A stretch of 64,000 nucleotides of DNA from CAMLFJ01 sp035524955 (GTDB lineage Bacteria > Methylomirabilota > Methylomirabilia > Rokubacteriales > CSP1-6): contig DATLFG010000057.1 of the NCBI GenBank assembly GCA_035524955.1, positions 1 through 64,000 on the forward strand. Reading direction: 5' to 3'. Of this stretch, positions 23,002 to 31,745 are shown piece after piece; the first letter of the stretch is position 1; the number at the start of each line of letters is the position of its first letter. A program made the position numbers and the translations under genes. Below the pieces are notes generated by a model. It ran no database searches. It was not told the DNA's origin and was given only the letters and a program-made list of their open reading frames with translations.

Positions 23002-24042
23002 TCAGGCCAGCGCGATCCGGATCTCGCGGAGCGGGCGGTTGCTCCGGAGCGTCTCGGCGCCCGCGGGCGCCGCCGACGCGGCGCGGGGCGCCTCCGGGTC
23101 GTAGAGCGCGAGCGCGGTGAGCACCCGTCGCAGGTGCCCGCGGCCGTGGCCGAGCGGCACCGCGCAGTCCGGACCCGCCAGCTCCACGCCCGCGCCCGCG
23201 CGAACCAGCGCCACCGCGAGCGAGGCCGCCTCCGAGAGGCCCCGCTCGAGCGCGTCGGCCCCGCGCCGGCCCCGGCCCACCAGCACGAGCCGCGTGTTCG
23301 GGCTCGTGTCGGCCTCGAGCTCGCGCACCATGAGCGCTTCGGCCTTGGCGCTGCTGCGCCAGTGGATGAAGCGCGGGTCGTCCCCCGACCGATAGCCCCG
23401 GAGGTTGTAGAGCTCGTTGGCCCGGCCCCGGCGCCGCGCGGAGGCGTCGCCGGTCTCACCGAGCCGGCGGAGCGACTCGTCGGGGACGGGGCGCACCGCC
23501 GGGAACACGACCACCTCGTCGGTGAGCGCGGGCCGCCCCGCCTTGACGAAGAGGCCGAAGGGGAAACGCGTGGTGATGCGTACGCCGGTGAGACGGTGGG
23601 GCCCGCGCCGGGGCAGCGTTTCCTCCCAGGTGGCGAGGCGCTCGCGCCCCGCCTCGATCCGGCGAACGTAGATGACCCGCGAGCTCGACTCGAGCGCGTG
23701 CGCCGCGGGGGCGAGGAGCTCCACCGTGACCGAGTACGAGGTGAACCAGCGCTTGCGGTTGGCGATCGTCGCCCCCAGGAGCACGGGCTGTCCCGCGTAG
23801 ATCTCGTCCGGCGCGACGCCGGTCAGGTCGAGCCCCCGCATGCTCTGCTCGGAGAGGATGCCCGAGACCACGACGAGGGCCAGGAGCGCGGACACCAGCA
23901 GGTAGAGCAGGTTGTTGCCGGTATTGATGGCGGCCACGCCCAGCCCCACCGCCACGAGCAGGCACCACCAGCCGTCGCGGGTGGGCTTGATGGTCCGGCG
24001 CGGGTGGAATAGCCGCCAGAGCGCGGCCGGGACCAGCGTCAC
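23002..24042 (-). CDS. DUF58 domain protein
   Basis: A 346-residue protein with two N-terminal hydrophobic helices (VALGVGVAAINTG NNLLYLLVSALLALVVV region) and the DUF58 signature RGYRSGDDPRFIHWRSSAK, a von-Willebrand-like fold lacking a full MIDAS. It normally works with a MoxR ATPase, encoded 6 bases upstream here (MoxR stop 24049). It is presumably the membrane-side partner of MoxR. Confidence 0.92.
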   Translation of the reverse strand: MTLVPAALWRLFHPRRTIKPTRDGWWCLLVAVGLGVAAINTGNNLLYLLVSALLALVVVSGILSEQSMRGLDLTGVAPDEIYAGQPVLLGATIANRKRWFTSYSVTVELLAPAAHALESSSRVIYVRRIEAGRERLATWEETLPRRGPHRLTGVRITTRFPFGLFVKAGRPALTDEVVVFPAVRPVPDESLRRLGETGDASARRRGRANELYNLRGYRSGDDPRFIHWRSSAKAEALMVRELEADTSPNTRLVLVGRGRRGADALERGLSEAASLAVALVRAGAGVELAGPDCAVPLGHGRGHLRRVLTALALYDPEAPRAASAAPAGAETLRSNRPLREIRIALA

Positions 24043-24048
24043 CGTCGC

Positions 24049-24984
24049 CTACCTCGGAACGGGAACGTCCTGCAGGATGGCGGCGACGGCGGACTCGCCG
24101 TCCATGCCGCCCGCCGCGGAGCCCGCGAGCGAACCCTTGACGATCACGCGGTGGGCGAGGGCGGGCACCGCCAGGTGCTTGATGTCGTCGGGCAGCAGGT
24201 AGTCGCGCCCGTCGGCGAGCGCGCGGGCGCGGGCGGCGCGCAGCAGGGCCAGCGAGCCGCGCGGGCTCACGCCCAGGGCGAGCAGCGGGGAGAGCCGCGT
24301 GGCGGTCACCAGCGCCACCAGGTAATCGAGAACGGATTCCTCCATCCGCACGCGCTCCGCCGCCTCCTGGAGCGCCAGCACCTCGTCCGCCTCGACCACC
24401 GGGCCGAGGTCGGCGGGCGACGCGTCGCCGCGCAGCACCGCCTTCTCGTCGGCGGCGGCCGGGTAGCCGATGCGGATGCGCAGCAGGAAGCGGTCGAGCT
24501 GGGATTCGGGCAGCGGGAACGTGCCCTCGTACTCGCGCGGGTTCTGGGTGGCCAGCACCATGAAGGGCCGCGGCAGCGGATACGTCGAGTGATCCAGCGA
24601 GACCTGCGCCTCGTTCATGGCCTCGAGCAGTGCGGACTGCGTCTTCGGCGTCGTCCGGTTGATCTCGTCGGCGAGCACGATGTTGGTGAAGAGCGGGCCC
24701 GGCTTGAAGACGAACTCCGCGCGCTTGGGCTCCCACACCGAGACCCCCAGCACGTCGGAGGGCAGCATGTCGGAGGTGAACTGGATGCGCTGGAACGAGG
24801 CGCCGATGGACCGGGCCAGCCCCGAGGCCAGCGTGGTCTTGCCCACGCCGGGCACGTCCTCGATCAGCAGGTGGCCGCGGGCAACCAGGCCGATGACGGC
24901 GAGCCGCACCACCTCCGGCTTCCCGACCAGCGCGCGGCCGACGTTTTCCTCGAGCCGGCGGATGGTTTCCGTCGCGTCGCCCAT
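24049..24984 (-). CDS. moxR: MoxR-family AAA+ ATPase
   Basis: A 311-residue AAA+ chaperone-like ATPase. Walker A is DVPGVGKTTL, Walker B is IVLADEINRTTPKTQSALLEAM, sensor 1 is FMVLATQNPREYEGTFPLPESQLDRF, and the C-terminal lid contains SPRGSLALLRAARA. MoxR proteins act as maturation factors for complexes made of DUF58 and von-Willebrand-type proteins. It is the first gene of the operon, and TATAGT (24993-24998) lies 8 bases before the ATG. Confidence 0.95.
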   Translation of the reverse strand: MGDATETIRRLEENVGRALVGKPEVVRLAVIGLVARGHLLIEDVPGVGKTTLASGLARSIGASFQRIQFTSDMLPSDVLGVSVWEPKRAEFVFKPGPLFTNIVLADEINRTTPKTQSALLEAMNEAQVSLDHSTYPLPRPFMVLATQNPREYEGTFPLPESQLDRFLLRIRIGYPAAADEKAVLRGDASPADLGPVVEADEVLALQEAAERVRMEESVLDYLVALVTATRLSPLLALGVSPRGSLALLRAARARALADGRDYLLPDDIKHLAVPALAHRVIVKGSLAGSAAGGMDGESAVAAILQDVPVPR

Positions 24985-24992
24985 AGGATTCC

Positions 24993-24998
24993 ACTATA
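24993..24998 (-). promoter_or_regulatory. -10 hexamer of the moxR operon
   Basis: TATAGT on the minus strand ends 8 bases before the moxR ATG. The message would be leaderless or carry only one or two 5' bases. No clear -35 is visible. Confidence 0.45.
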
Positions 24999-25055
24999 CC
25001 GTAGCGCGAATATTCGACCCGCGCGCCGAGCTGGCCCGGGCCGGGGCCCTTCGGC

Positions 25056-25061
25056 TACACT
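25056..25061 (+). promoter_or_regulatory. -10 hexamer of the deacetylase gene
   Basis: TACACT ends 10 bases before ATG 25072, leaving about 4 bases of leader. There is no ribosome binding site. The 87-base gap with moxR is a divergent promoter region. Confidence 0.4.
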
Positions 25062-25071
25062 GAGCGGCACG

Positions 25072-25908
25072 ATGGCCTTCGACCCGTCCCCCGCGCTCCG
25101 CTGGCCCCGCAATGCCCGCGCGGCCTGCGCCTTCACCTTCGATCTCGACGCGGAGACGCTGTGGATGGCCCGCGGCGTTCAGGAGCCGGTCACGCTCTCG
25201 CAGGGGCGGTTCGGGCCCGTGGAGGCCCTGCCGCGCATTCTCGCGCTCCTGCGCGCGCACGACATCCGCGCCTCGTTCTTCATCCCGGCCTGGGTGGCCG
25301 AGCGCTACCCGGACGCGGTGCGCGCCATCGTGGACGGCGGCCACGAGATCGGCTGCCACGGCGACGAGCACGAGCGCGTGAGCGAGCTGCCGCCCGACCG
25401 CGAGGAGGCGATCCTGGCCCGGAGTGTCGAGGTGCTGACGCGCCTGGGCGGCACGCGCCCGCTCGGATACCGCGCGCCGGCCTGGCAGCTCTCGGCCGCG
25501 ACGATCCCGCTGCTCGTGCGGCACGGCTTCGCGTACTCCTCGAACATGATGGACCGGCTCTCGCCCTACCTGCATCCGGCGGTGGGCGGCCGCGCGATCG
25601 TGGAGATCCCGGTGTCGTGGGTGCTCGACGACGCTCCGTACTTCATGTTCACCGGCCAGCGCTCCATCCAGCCGCCGGGCCCGGTGCTGCAGGGCTGGAT
25701 CACCGAGTTCGAGGGCATCACCGAGGTGCACGGGGTCACCAACTTCACCTTCCATCCGCAGATCATCGGGCGGCCGTCGCGCCTGGCCTGCCTCCGCGAG
25801 CTGATGGAGCACGCGCGCCGCGCCCCGCGGGTCTGGATCGCTTCGCTCGGCGAGATCAGCGCGCACTACCGCACCGAGGTCGAGAGCGGCGCGGACCGGA
25901 AGGTCTAG
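25072..25908 (+). CDS. Polysaccharide deacetylase-family protein
   Basis: A 278-residue NodB-homology (carbohydrate esterase 4) protein: FTFDLDAETLW (metal Asp), ASFFIPAWVAERY, HEIGCHGDEHERV (the two metal His), RPLGYRAPAWQLS (Arg), and FTFHPQIIGRPSR (His near the C-terminus). The motif pattern matches the PuuE/allantoinase-like subgroup, whose substrates are not always sugars, so polysaccharide or cyclic-amide hydrolysis are both possible. There is no signal peptide, suggesting a cytoplasmic role. It overlaps the convergent LLM gene by 4 bases. Confidence 0.88.
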   Translation: MAFDPSPALRWPRNARAACAFTFDLDAETLWMARGVQEPVTLSQGRFGPVEALPRILALLRAHDIRASFFIPAWVAERYPDAVRAIVDGGHEIGCHGDEHERVSELPPDREEAILARSVEVLTRLGGTRPLGYRAPAWQLSAATIPLLVRHGFAYSSNMMDRLSPYLHPAVGGRAIVEIPVSWVLDDAPYFMFTGQRSIQPPGPVLQGWITEFEGITEVHGVTNFTFHPQIIGRPSRLACLRELMEHARRAPRVWIASLGEISAHYRTEVESGADRKV

Positions 25909-26840
25909 GAGCGGAAGACGGGCGCGACCTCGGCCATGAAGCGATCGAGCGTGGGACGCCGATCGGCGGGGAGGAGGAAGGTCGGGATGAAGAGCATGCC
26001 CACGCCCGCCTCCCGCAGCCGTGCCAGCTTGTCCTGGATCTGGCTCACGCTGCCCGCGAGCACCGTGTCGCGCGCCTTCTCCGCGTCGGCCCCCATCCGC
26101 TTCATGTAGGCCTGCTCGATCTTCTCGACACCCGCGCGATCGTCCGCGAAGCCCAGCACCATCACCGCCGAGCGCAGGATGGTCCGCGGATCCCGCCTCT
26201 CGGTCGCGCAGTGCTGATCGAGGATGCCGCCCTTGTGGGCCAGGGTGGCCGGGCCGCCCCACACGTTCCAGTGATCGGCGTGCCGGGCCGCGATGCGCAG
26301 CGTGACCTTCTCGCCCCCGCCGCCGATCATCAGCTCGGGATGCGGCTTCTGCACCGGCTTGGGCATCAGCGGCGCGGCTTCGAGCTGGTAGTACTTGCCC
26401 TGGTAGTCGGCCCTGGCCTCGGTCCACAGCGCCTTCAGCACGTGGCAGGCCTCGTCGAGGCGCGCGAGGCGCTCGCGGGTGGTGTAGAAGTCCATCCCGT
26501 ACGCGCGGTGCTCGTTCTCCTGCCAGCCGGCGCCGATGCCGCAGATGAGGCGGCCGCGCGAGATGACGTCCACGTTGGCCGCCATCTTGGCGAGCAGCGC
26601 CGGATGGCGATAGGTATTGCCGCTCACGATGGTGCCCACGCGCAGGCGCGTGGTGAGGCCGGCCAGCGCGGCCAGCGCGGTCCAGCACTCGAGCGTGTCG
26701 CCGACCCGGTCGGCGGTATTGGGCATGAAGTGGTCGGTCACGCAGGCCGCGTCCCATCCGGTCTGGTCCCCGTGGCGCCAGAGCGCCAGCACCTCGTCCC
26801 AGGTGGTGCCGGTCATGCCGGTGAAGAGGGCGAATTTCAT
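25905..26840 (-). CDS. LLM-class F420-dependent oxidoreductase (TIGR03560-like)
   Basis: A 311-residue luciferase-like TIM-barrel enzyme: CVTDHFMPNTADRVGDTLECWTALAALAG, TYRHPALLAKMAANVDVISRGRLICGIGAGW, PKPVQKPHPELMIGGGGEKVTLRIAARHADHWN. This set of motifs is typical of the TIGR03560 F420-dependent family. The DxW and GIGAGW patches bind the deazaflavin phosphate. The ATG at 26838-26840 overlaps the divergent glycosyltransferase start by two bases. Substrate unknown. Confidence 0.87.
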   Translation of the reverse strand: MKFALFTGMTGTTWDEVLALWRHGDQTGWDAACVTDHFMPNTADRVGDTLECWTALAALAGLTTRLRVGTIVSGNTYRHPALLAKMAANVDVISRGRLICGIGAGWQENEHRAYGMDFYTTRERLARLDEACHVLKALWTEARADYQGKYYQLEAAPLMPKPVQKPHPELMIGGGGEKVTLRIAARHADHWNVWGGPATLAHKGGILDQHCATERRDPRTILRSAVMVLGFADDRAGVEKIEQAYMKRMGADAEKARDTVLAGSVSQIQDKLARLREAGVGMLFIPTFLLPADRRPTLDRFMAEVAPVFRS

Positions 26841-27780
26841 GGTAGTTGATGCTACGGGCCGTGGCGCGGGAGGTCAAGGGGGAACCGGATTCCTGGTCAT
26901 TCACCCGGGCGCGCTGGGCGACGTGCTGCAGGCGGTGCCTGCGCTGCGCGGTCTGCGCGCGGTGGCGCCGGCGGCGCCGATCATCTTCGTGGGCCAGCCG
27001 CGGCTCGGGCGCCTGCTCGTCGAGCTGGGGGCCGCCCAGCACGCGCGCACGTTCGACGGCTTCGGCCTCGAGGCCCTCTTCGCGGACGCGCCGACGCCGC
27101 CCGCGCTGGCGGACACCGTGGGCGGGGTGAGCCACGTGGTCTCGTGGTTCGGCTCCCGCGACGAGACGTATCGGCGCCGGCTCCGCGCGCTGGCCCCGCG
27201 CGCGGTCGTCGCGCCTCCGGTGCCCGACGACGACACGCCGGTCTGGCGACACCTGCTCGGGACGCTGGCCGGCTGGGGTCTCGCGGTCCCGGAGCGCGTG
27301 GAGCCGCTACGCGCGCCGCCCCCGCCCGCCGGCGCCGCCGCGGACGCGCCGGGGCGCCGACTCGTCGTGCATCCCGGGAGCGGGAGCGACTGGAAGCGCT
27401 GGCCGGTCGAGCGCTTCGTCGAGGTGATTCGCGCGTGGCGGGGCCGCCCGGCGCTCGAGATCGTGGTGCACCAGGGCCCCGCGGACGCCGAGCCGGCGCG
27501 GCGCCTGCTGGCGCTGCTGGACGGAGACGCGACCGTGCTGCTCCAGCCCGAGCTGCCCCATCTGGCCGCGGTGCTCGGCGCCGCCCGCGCCTACCTGGGC
27601 GGCGATTCGGGCGTGAGCCACCTGGCCGCCGCGATGGGCGCCCCGAGCGTGGTGCTGTTTCCCTCCGCGACCTATCGACGGTGGACGCCCTGGAGCCCGA
27701 CCGCGATACCGGTCGAGCTCCAGGGCGTGGACCGCGACGTCGAGCGCGCGCTCGAGGCGCTCACGCGCGCGCTCGGATGA
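26839..27780 (+). CDS. Glycosyltransferase family 9 (heptosyltransferase-like)
   Basis: A 313-residue GT-B protein of family 9. It shows VIHPGALGDVLQAVPALRGL (nucleotide-heptose side), LVVHPGSGSDWKRWPVERFVEV and LGGDSGVSHLAAAMGAPSVVLFP, the conserved C-terminal donor-binding motif. Family members add heptoses to lipopolysaccharide inner core. The N-terminus before FLVIHPG is short and low complexity; the ATG at 26839 is the only in-frame standard start close by. No neighbouring LPS genes are visible. Confidence 0.85.
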   Translation: MVVDATGRGAGGQGGTGFLVIHPGALGDVLQAVPALRGLRAVAPAAPIIFVGQPRLGRLLVELGAAQHARTFDGFGLEALFADAPTPPALADTVGGVSHVVSWFGSRDETYRRRLRALAPRAVVAPPVPDDDTPVWRHLLGTLAGWGLAVPERVEPLRAPPPPAGAAADAPGRRLVVHPGSGSDWKRWPVERFVEVIRAWRGRPALEIVVHQGPADAEPARRLLALLDGDATVLLQPELPHLAAVLGAARAYLGGDSGVSHLAAAMGAPSVVLFPSATYRRWTPWSPTAIPVELQGVDRDVERALEALTRALG

Positions 27781-28257
27781 TCACTTCTCGGCGAACGCGC
27801 GCAGCATCCAGGCCATCTTCTCGTGCTTCTCCATGAGGCCGGTCAGGAAGTCGCTGGTCCCCGCGTCGTTGTGCTTCTCCATCACGGTGGCGAGGTCGGC
27901 GCGGAGGGTGCGCACGATGGCCTCGTGGTCGGCCTGCAGGTTCGCGACCATCGTCAGCGCGGGCGGCTGCTTGCCCGGGTGCTCCTTGAGCCGCGTGTGC
28001 TGCGAGAACTCGGCCAGGGAGCCGAAGGCCTTCCCGCCCAGCGAGCGGGCCCGCTCGGCCACGTCGTCCACGACCTCGTCGAGGGCCTCGTACTGGGCCT
28101 CGAAGAACTTGTGCAGATCGTTGAACTGCGGGCCCACGACGTTCCAGTGGTAGTTCCGGGTCTTCGTATAGAGGACGTACTCGTCCGCGAGGACGGCATT
28201 GAGGATCTTGACGATGCTGTCACGGTTGGATTCGGAGATGCCGATGTTCGGGGTCAT
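27781..28257 (-). CDS. dps: Dps-family DNA-protection ferritin
   Basis: A 158-residue Dps protein: KTRNYHWNVVGPQFNDLHKFFEAQYEALDEVVDDVAERAR contains the His, Asp and Glu ferroxidase ligands shared between subunits, and the C-terminal helix reads SDFLTGLMEKHEKMAWMLRAF. It oxidises and stores iron and shields DNA in stationary phase. The ATG at 28255-28257 is preceded by AAGGAG. The upstream extension to 28305 lacks a ribosome site. It sits 44 bases behind the FKBP gene. Confidence 0.95.
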   Translation of the reverse strand: MTPNIGISESNRDSIVKILNAVLADEYVLYTKTRNYHWNVVGPQFNDLHKFFEAQYEALDEVVDDVAERARSLGGKAFGSLAEFSQHTRLKEHPGKQPPALTMVANLQADHEAIVRTLRADLATVMEKHNDAGTSDFLTGLMEKHEKMAWMLRAFAEK

Positions 28258-28301
28258 GTGTTTCTCCTTGCCCTTTGGATGCGGCCCGGGCCCCGGCGGT
28301 T

Positions 28302-28664
28302 TCAACGAATCCCCAGCAGCTCCACCTCGAAGATCAGGGTGGCGCCCGGTGGGATGACCCCGCCGGCCCCGCGGTCACCGTAGCCCAGGTGCGCGGGGAT
28401 GACCAGCTTGCGCTTGCCGCCCACCTTCATGGAGATGACGCCCTCGTCCCAGCCCTTGATGACGCGACCCTTGCCCACCGGGAACTCGAACGGGCTCCCG
28501 CGGTCCACCGAGCTGTCGAACTTCGCGCCGCTCTTGAGCCAGCCGGTGTAGTGCACGCTCACGGTGTCTCCCGTCCGGGGTTGGGCCCCGGCTCCCTCGA
28601 CCAGGTCCACGTAGCCCAGCCCGGTCGCGGTCTCGACGACCTGCTCGTCCTTGTCATCGGCCAT
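28302..28664 (-). CDS. FKBP-type peptidyl-prolyl isomerase
   Basis: A 120-residue single-domain FKBP: VSVHYTGWLKSGAKFDSSVDRGSPFEFPVGKGRVIKGWDEGVISMKVGGKRKLVIPAHLGYGDRGAGGVIPPGATLIFEVELL. All rotamase pocket residues (Y, F, D, W, Y, F) are present. No signal peptide, so cytoplasmic. AAAGGAG upstream of the ATG is a strong ribosome binding site. The gene precedes dps on the same strand. Confidence 0.95.
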   Translation of the reverse strand: MADDKDEQVVETATGLGYVDLVEGAGAQPRTGDTVSVHYTGWLKSGAKFDSSVDRGSPFEFPVGKGRVIKGWDEGVISMKVGGKRKLVIPAHLGYGDRGAGGVIPPGATLIFEVELLGIR

Positions 28665-28715
28665 GCGGTACGCTCCTTTCGCGCGGTGCGGTGGATGGGC
28701 GGCAGGCCCCGGAGT

Positions 28716-29594
28716 CTAGCCGGCGGCCCCCGCCGGGACCAGCCGATCGAGCTCCTGCGCCAGCGCGTTCGAGACGCGCGTGAGCGGGAGCCGGCACTCG
28801 GCCGAGGCGATCAAGCGCTGCCGCCAGAGGCAGTGCTTGATCGGGGCCGGGTTCGGCTCCTTGAAGAGCAGCGGCACCATCGGCTCCAGCCGCGCCCAGG
28901 CCTTCAGCGCGCCCTGGTGGTCGTTGGCCACCATCCGCTCGTACACCGAGAGGAACGTCGCGGTCTCGACGTGTGCGGAGGCGAGAATGCCGCCGTCGCC
29001 GCCGTGGGCCAGCATGGTGTAGAAGAACGCGTCCTCCCCGGTCAGCACCGCGAAGCCGGGAGGCCGCTGCCGCAGCAGATCGAGCGACTGGGCGACGTGG
29101 CCGGACGAGTCCTTCACGCCCGCGATGTTCGGAACCTCGGCCAGGGCGAGCAGGGTCTCGTTGGCGAGATTCACGCCGGTCCGGTATGGAATGTTGTAGA
29201 TCAGGATCGACCGGTCGGTGGCCTCGGCCACGCGGGTGAAGTGCTCGCGCAGGCCGTCCTGGCCCGGCCGATTGTAGTAGGGACAGACCGAGAGGATGCC
29301 CTGCACGGCATGCTTCTGGAGCCGCTTCACGGCCTTCACGACCTTCCGGGTGTCGTTGCCGCCGACGCCGATCAGGATCGGCACCCGGCCCGCGACGGTG
29401 GCCACGGTTCGCTCGACCAGCGCCTCGGCCTCCGCCTCGTCGATGGTCGGGCTCTCGCCGGTCGTGCCGAGGGGGATGACGCCGGTGACCCCGAGGCGCA
29501 CGTAGTGATCGACCAGGCGCTCGTAGCCCGCGTAGTCGATCTCGCCGTCCGTGAACGGCGTGATGACCGGCAGCCAGACTCCGGAAAAGCGCAT
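28716..29594 (-). CDS. dapA: 4-hydroxy-tetrahydrodipicolinate synthase (DapA)
   Basis: A 292-residue class I aldolase of the DapA/NAL family. The pyruvate-binding GTTGESPT loop, CPYYNRPGQDGLREHF with the catalytic Tyr, and the Schiff-base Lys in IAGVKDSSG are all present. It condenses pyruvate with aspartate semialdehyde in lysine and meso-diaminopimelate synthesis. AGGAGGT lies directly upstream of the ATG at 29592-29594. Other DHDPS-family aldolases share these motifs, but the TGE(S)PT loop and overall length favour DapA. Confidence 0.92.
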   Translation of the reverse strand: MRFSGVWLPVITPFTDGEIDYAGYERLVDHYVRLGVTGVIPLGTTGESPTIDEAEAEALVERTVATVAGRVPILIGVGGNDTRKVVKAVKRLQKHAVQGILSVCPYYNRPGQDGLREHFTRVAEATDRSILIYNIPYRTGVNLANETLLALAEVPNIAGVKDSSGHVAQSLDLLRQRPPGFAVLTGEDAFFYTMLAHGGDGGILASAHVETATFLSVYERMVANDHQGALKAWARLEPMVPLLFKEPNPAPIKHCLWRQRLIASAECRLPLTRVSNALAQELDRLVPAGAAG

Positions 29595-29638
29595 CGCCAC
29601 ACCTCCTGGGTCGCCGGCGGGAGCCCGGCTCGGGTGGG

Positions 29639-30313
29639 TCAATAGTACCAGCGGTGGAGCCGCGCGGGGGCCACCCCGCAGAAGTGCAGGAATCGCAGGG
29701 TCCACATGAGGCCGATCGTGCGCAGCGGCCCCTCCCGCTCCCACTTGCGGGCGGACGTGGTGACGCGCAGGCGGAGCGCGCGCAGCCGTCCGCGGTGCTT
29801 CAGCCGGCGGCTCAGCTCGACGTCCTCCATCAGCGGGATGTCGGGGTACCCGCCGATCGCCTCGAAGTCGGCGCGGCGCACGAAGATGGCCTGATCGCCG
29901 GTGCAGATGCCGGAGCCCCGGGAGCGCACGTTCATGAACCAGGCGATCATGCGGAAGAGCGCGCGCTCGTTGTCGAAGCGCACGTCGAAGCGGCCGCCCA
30001 CCACGCCCGGCTCGGCGAGCGCCCGCTCGATGGCCCGCGCCGCGCCCTCGGGCAGGCGCGTGTCGGCGTGCAGGAACAGCAGCGTGTCGCCGCCCGCCTC
30101 GCGCGCCCCGTGGTTCATCTGGAGCGCCCGGCCGCTCGCGCTCGCGAGCAGCCGCGGGCCCGGCTGGCGCGTCACCGCCGCCGCGGTGTCGTCGTGGCTG
30201 CCGCCGTCCACCACGACGATCGCCGCGCCGGGGCAGTCGCGCGCGAGCTCGGGCAGGAGGCGCGAGAGATTCGCCGCCTCGTTCAGCGCCGGGATGACGA
30301 TGGCGAGCCTCAC
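29639..30313 (-). CDS. Family 2 glycosyltransferase (TIGR04283-like)
   Basis: A 224-residue GT-A enzyme of the TIGR04283 family: LAIVIPALNEAANLSRLLPEL, IVVVDGGSHDDTA, DTLLFLHADTRLPEGA (DxD metal site), GRFDVRFDN, and the ED motif in PLMEDVELSRRLK. The family was described near arsenosugar and phosphatase genes. Start is GTG at 30311-30313, overlapping the DUF3047 stop as GTGA. It is the last gene in a run with DUF3047 and TVP38-type membrane genes, which suggests an envelope sugar role. Confidence 0.85.
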   Translation of the reverse strand: MRLAIVIPALNEAANLSRLLPELARDCPGAAIVVVDGGSHDDTAAAVTRQPGPRLLASASGRALQMNHGAREAGGDTLLFLHADTRLPEGAARAIERALAEPGVVGGRFDVRFDNERALFRMIAWFMNVRSRGSGICTGDQAIFVRRADFEAIGGYPDIPLMEDVELSRRLKHRGRLRALRLRVTTSARKWEREGPLRTIGLMWTLRFLHFCGVAPARLHRWYY

Positions 30314-31059
30314 CGGCGCGGCCCGATGGTGAGCGCGTCGTAGTGGGCCACCGCCCGCTCGCCGGTGTCGTCGGTGTCGGTCATCAGCGCGATGCCCACG
30401 ATGCGGGGCGGCTCTCCGCCCATGATCCGGCGATAGTCCTCGTAGACGTCCCGGGTCTCGGTCACCCAGCGCCCCGCCTCCGCGGCCCCGCTGCGCACCA
30501 CCACGATCTTGGCGCGGGCGGTGTAGGCGTTGTCGAGCACCGTGCCCACCGGCAGCCGGCTCTCCCACACGTAGTTGAGCACGAGCCCGGGCGGGTAGCG
30601 GCCGTGGAGCAGCCGGTACGCGCCGAAGCGCGAGCGCTCCCAGATCGAGGCGCCGGCCGGATCGTACTGGAAGGCGACGTACACGCGCGCGGCGTAGTCG
30701 TCGCCATCGCGGCGCCGCGGGTCCGCCTTCGCGAGCACCCCCGCCACCTTCCAGCGCCAGGAGAGCATTCGATGGACCTTCGGATCGAGGTCGAGCGGGC
30801 GGTAGAGTGCGGAGGCCGCGGCGTCGCTCTCCGCGCGCAGCACCCACTTCTGGCCCTCGAGCACCACCGTGTACCGGGTATGGCGCGGCACGCGCGGGAA
30901 GGTCAGCGGCTCCCAGCCCGCCGGGGGGGCGGCCGCATCCGTGGGCGGGGTGAAGTCGCCGAGCCGGAGCGGCTCCACCGCGCGGCCGGCCGCGGCGGCG
31001 AGCAGCAACCCGAGCAGCGCGGCGCCCAGGCACGCGAGCCCGACGCCCGGCGCCCTCAT
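30310..31059 (-). CDS. Exported DUF3047 protein
   Basis: A 249-residue exported protein with an N-terminal signal sequence (about residues 1-27, AALLGLLLAAAAGRA) and the DUF3047 signature: LSWRWKV, GDDYAARVYVAF, LNYVWESRLPVGTVLDNAYTARAKIVVVRSG and VYEDYRRIMGGEPPRIVGIALMTDTDDTGE. The fold is a beta-sandwich of unknown function. Start at ATG 31057-31059, overlapping the TVP38-like stop by 4 bases; its stop overlaps the glycosyltransferase GTG, so the three are translationally coupled. Confidence 0.85.
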   Translation of the reverse strand: MRAPGVGLACLGAALLGLLLAAAAGRAVEPLRLGDFTPPTDAAAPPAGWEPLTFPRVPRHTRYTVVLEGQKWVLRAESDAAASALYRPLDLDPKVHRMLSWRWKVAGVLAKADPRRRDGDDYAARVYVAFQYDPAGASIWERSRFGAYRLLHGRYPPGLVLNYVWESRLPVGTVLDNAYTARAKIVVVRSGAAEAGRWVTETRDVYEDYRRIMGGEPPRIVGIALMTDTDDTGERAVAHYDALTIGPRR

Positions 31060-31745
31060 CCCGTGCGCAGCAGGTCGTCGAGCGCGGCGCTGCGCCCGCG
31101 AAGCCAGCGCGGCAGGAGCGAGAGCGCGACCAGCAGCACCCCGGCCAGGGCCAGCAGGAGCAGCATCCGCCGGGCGTCCCAGGCGCCCGCCACCACCGCG
31201 CCCGCCGCCGCGGTGAAGGCCAGCGTCGCCGGCAGCATGCAGAGGAACGAGGTCACCGCGTACGCTCCGAACCGGATCGAGGTGAGGCCGTAGGCATAGT
31301 TCTGCAGGTTGAACGGGAAGATCGGCACGAGCCGCGTGATCATGACGATGCGGAAGCCGTGCCGGGCCACCGCGCGGTCCATGCGCTCGAGCGCGGGATA
31401 GCGGGCCATCCAGCGCGCGACGGCCGCCCGGGCCGCGTAGCGCGCGATCAGGAAGGCCAGGCACGCGCCGGTGGTGGCCGCGATCGCCACGTAGAGCGCG
31501 CCCCACCCGGCGCCGAAGGCCAGCCCGCCCAGGATGGTGAGGGGCAATGCGGGGACGAAGGCGACCACCGCGGCCACGTAGCCCAGGACGAAGATCACCG
31601 GCGCCCACGCCCCGAACGCGTCGATCCGCTCGCGCAGCCGGGCCAGATTCTCGAGCCGGACCAGGTCGGTGAGCCCGAGGACGCGGACGACGATCACGGC
31701 CACCGCCAGGGCGATGAGCGTGGCGACCAGCAGCCGCCTGCTCAG
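31056..31745 (-). CDS. TVP38/TMEM64-family membrane protein
   Basis: A 229-residue DedA-like (SNARE-associated) membrane protein: hydrophobic segments around residues 8-25, 50-75, 80-100 and 150-220, with the signature PALPLTILGGLAFGAGWGALYV, FPFNLQNYAYGLT. DedA/VTT-domain proteins are proposed scramblases or transporters. No ATG, GTG or TTG lies at the expected N-terminus; the CTG at 31743-31745 overlaps the preceding stop as CTGA, exactly like the ATGA/GTGA overlaps elsewhere, so it is taken as start. A downstream GTG would cut into the first helix. Confidence 0.8.
   Translation of the reverse strand: MSRRLLVATLIALAVAVIVVRVLGLTDLVRLENLARLRERIDAFGAWAPVIFVLGYVAAVVAFVPALPLTILGGLAFGAGWGALYVAIAATTGACLAFLIARYAARAAVARWMARYPALERMDRAVARHGFRIVMITRLVPIFPFNLQNYAYGLTSIRFGAYAVTSFLCMLPATLAFTAAAGAVVAGAWDARRMLLLLALAGVLLVALSLLPRWLRGRSAALDDLLRTG

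Noticed and set aside
25019..25071. Riboswitch or leader between moxR and the deacetylase gene
   Set aside because: The gap is only 87 bases and fits two back-to-back promoters; no structured leader is evident.
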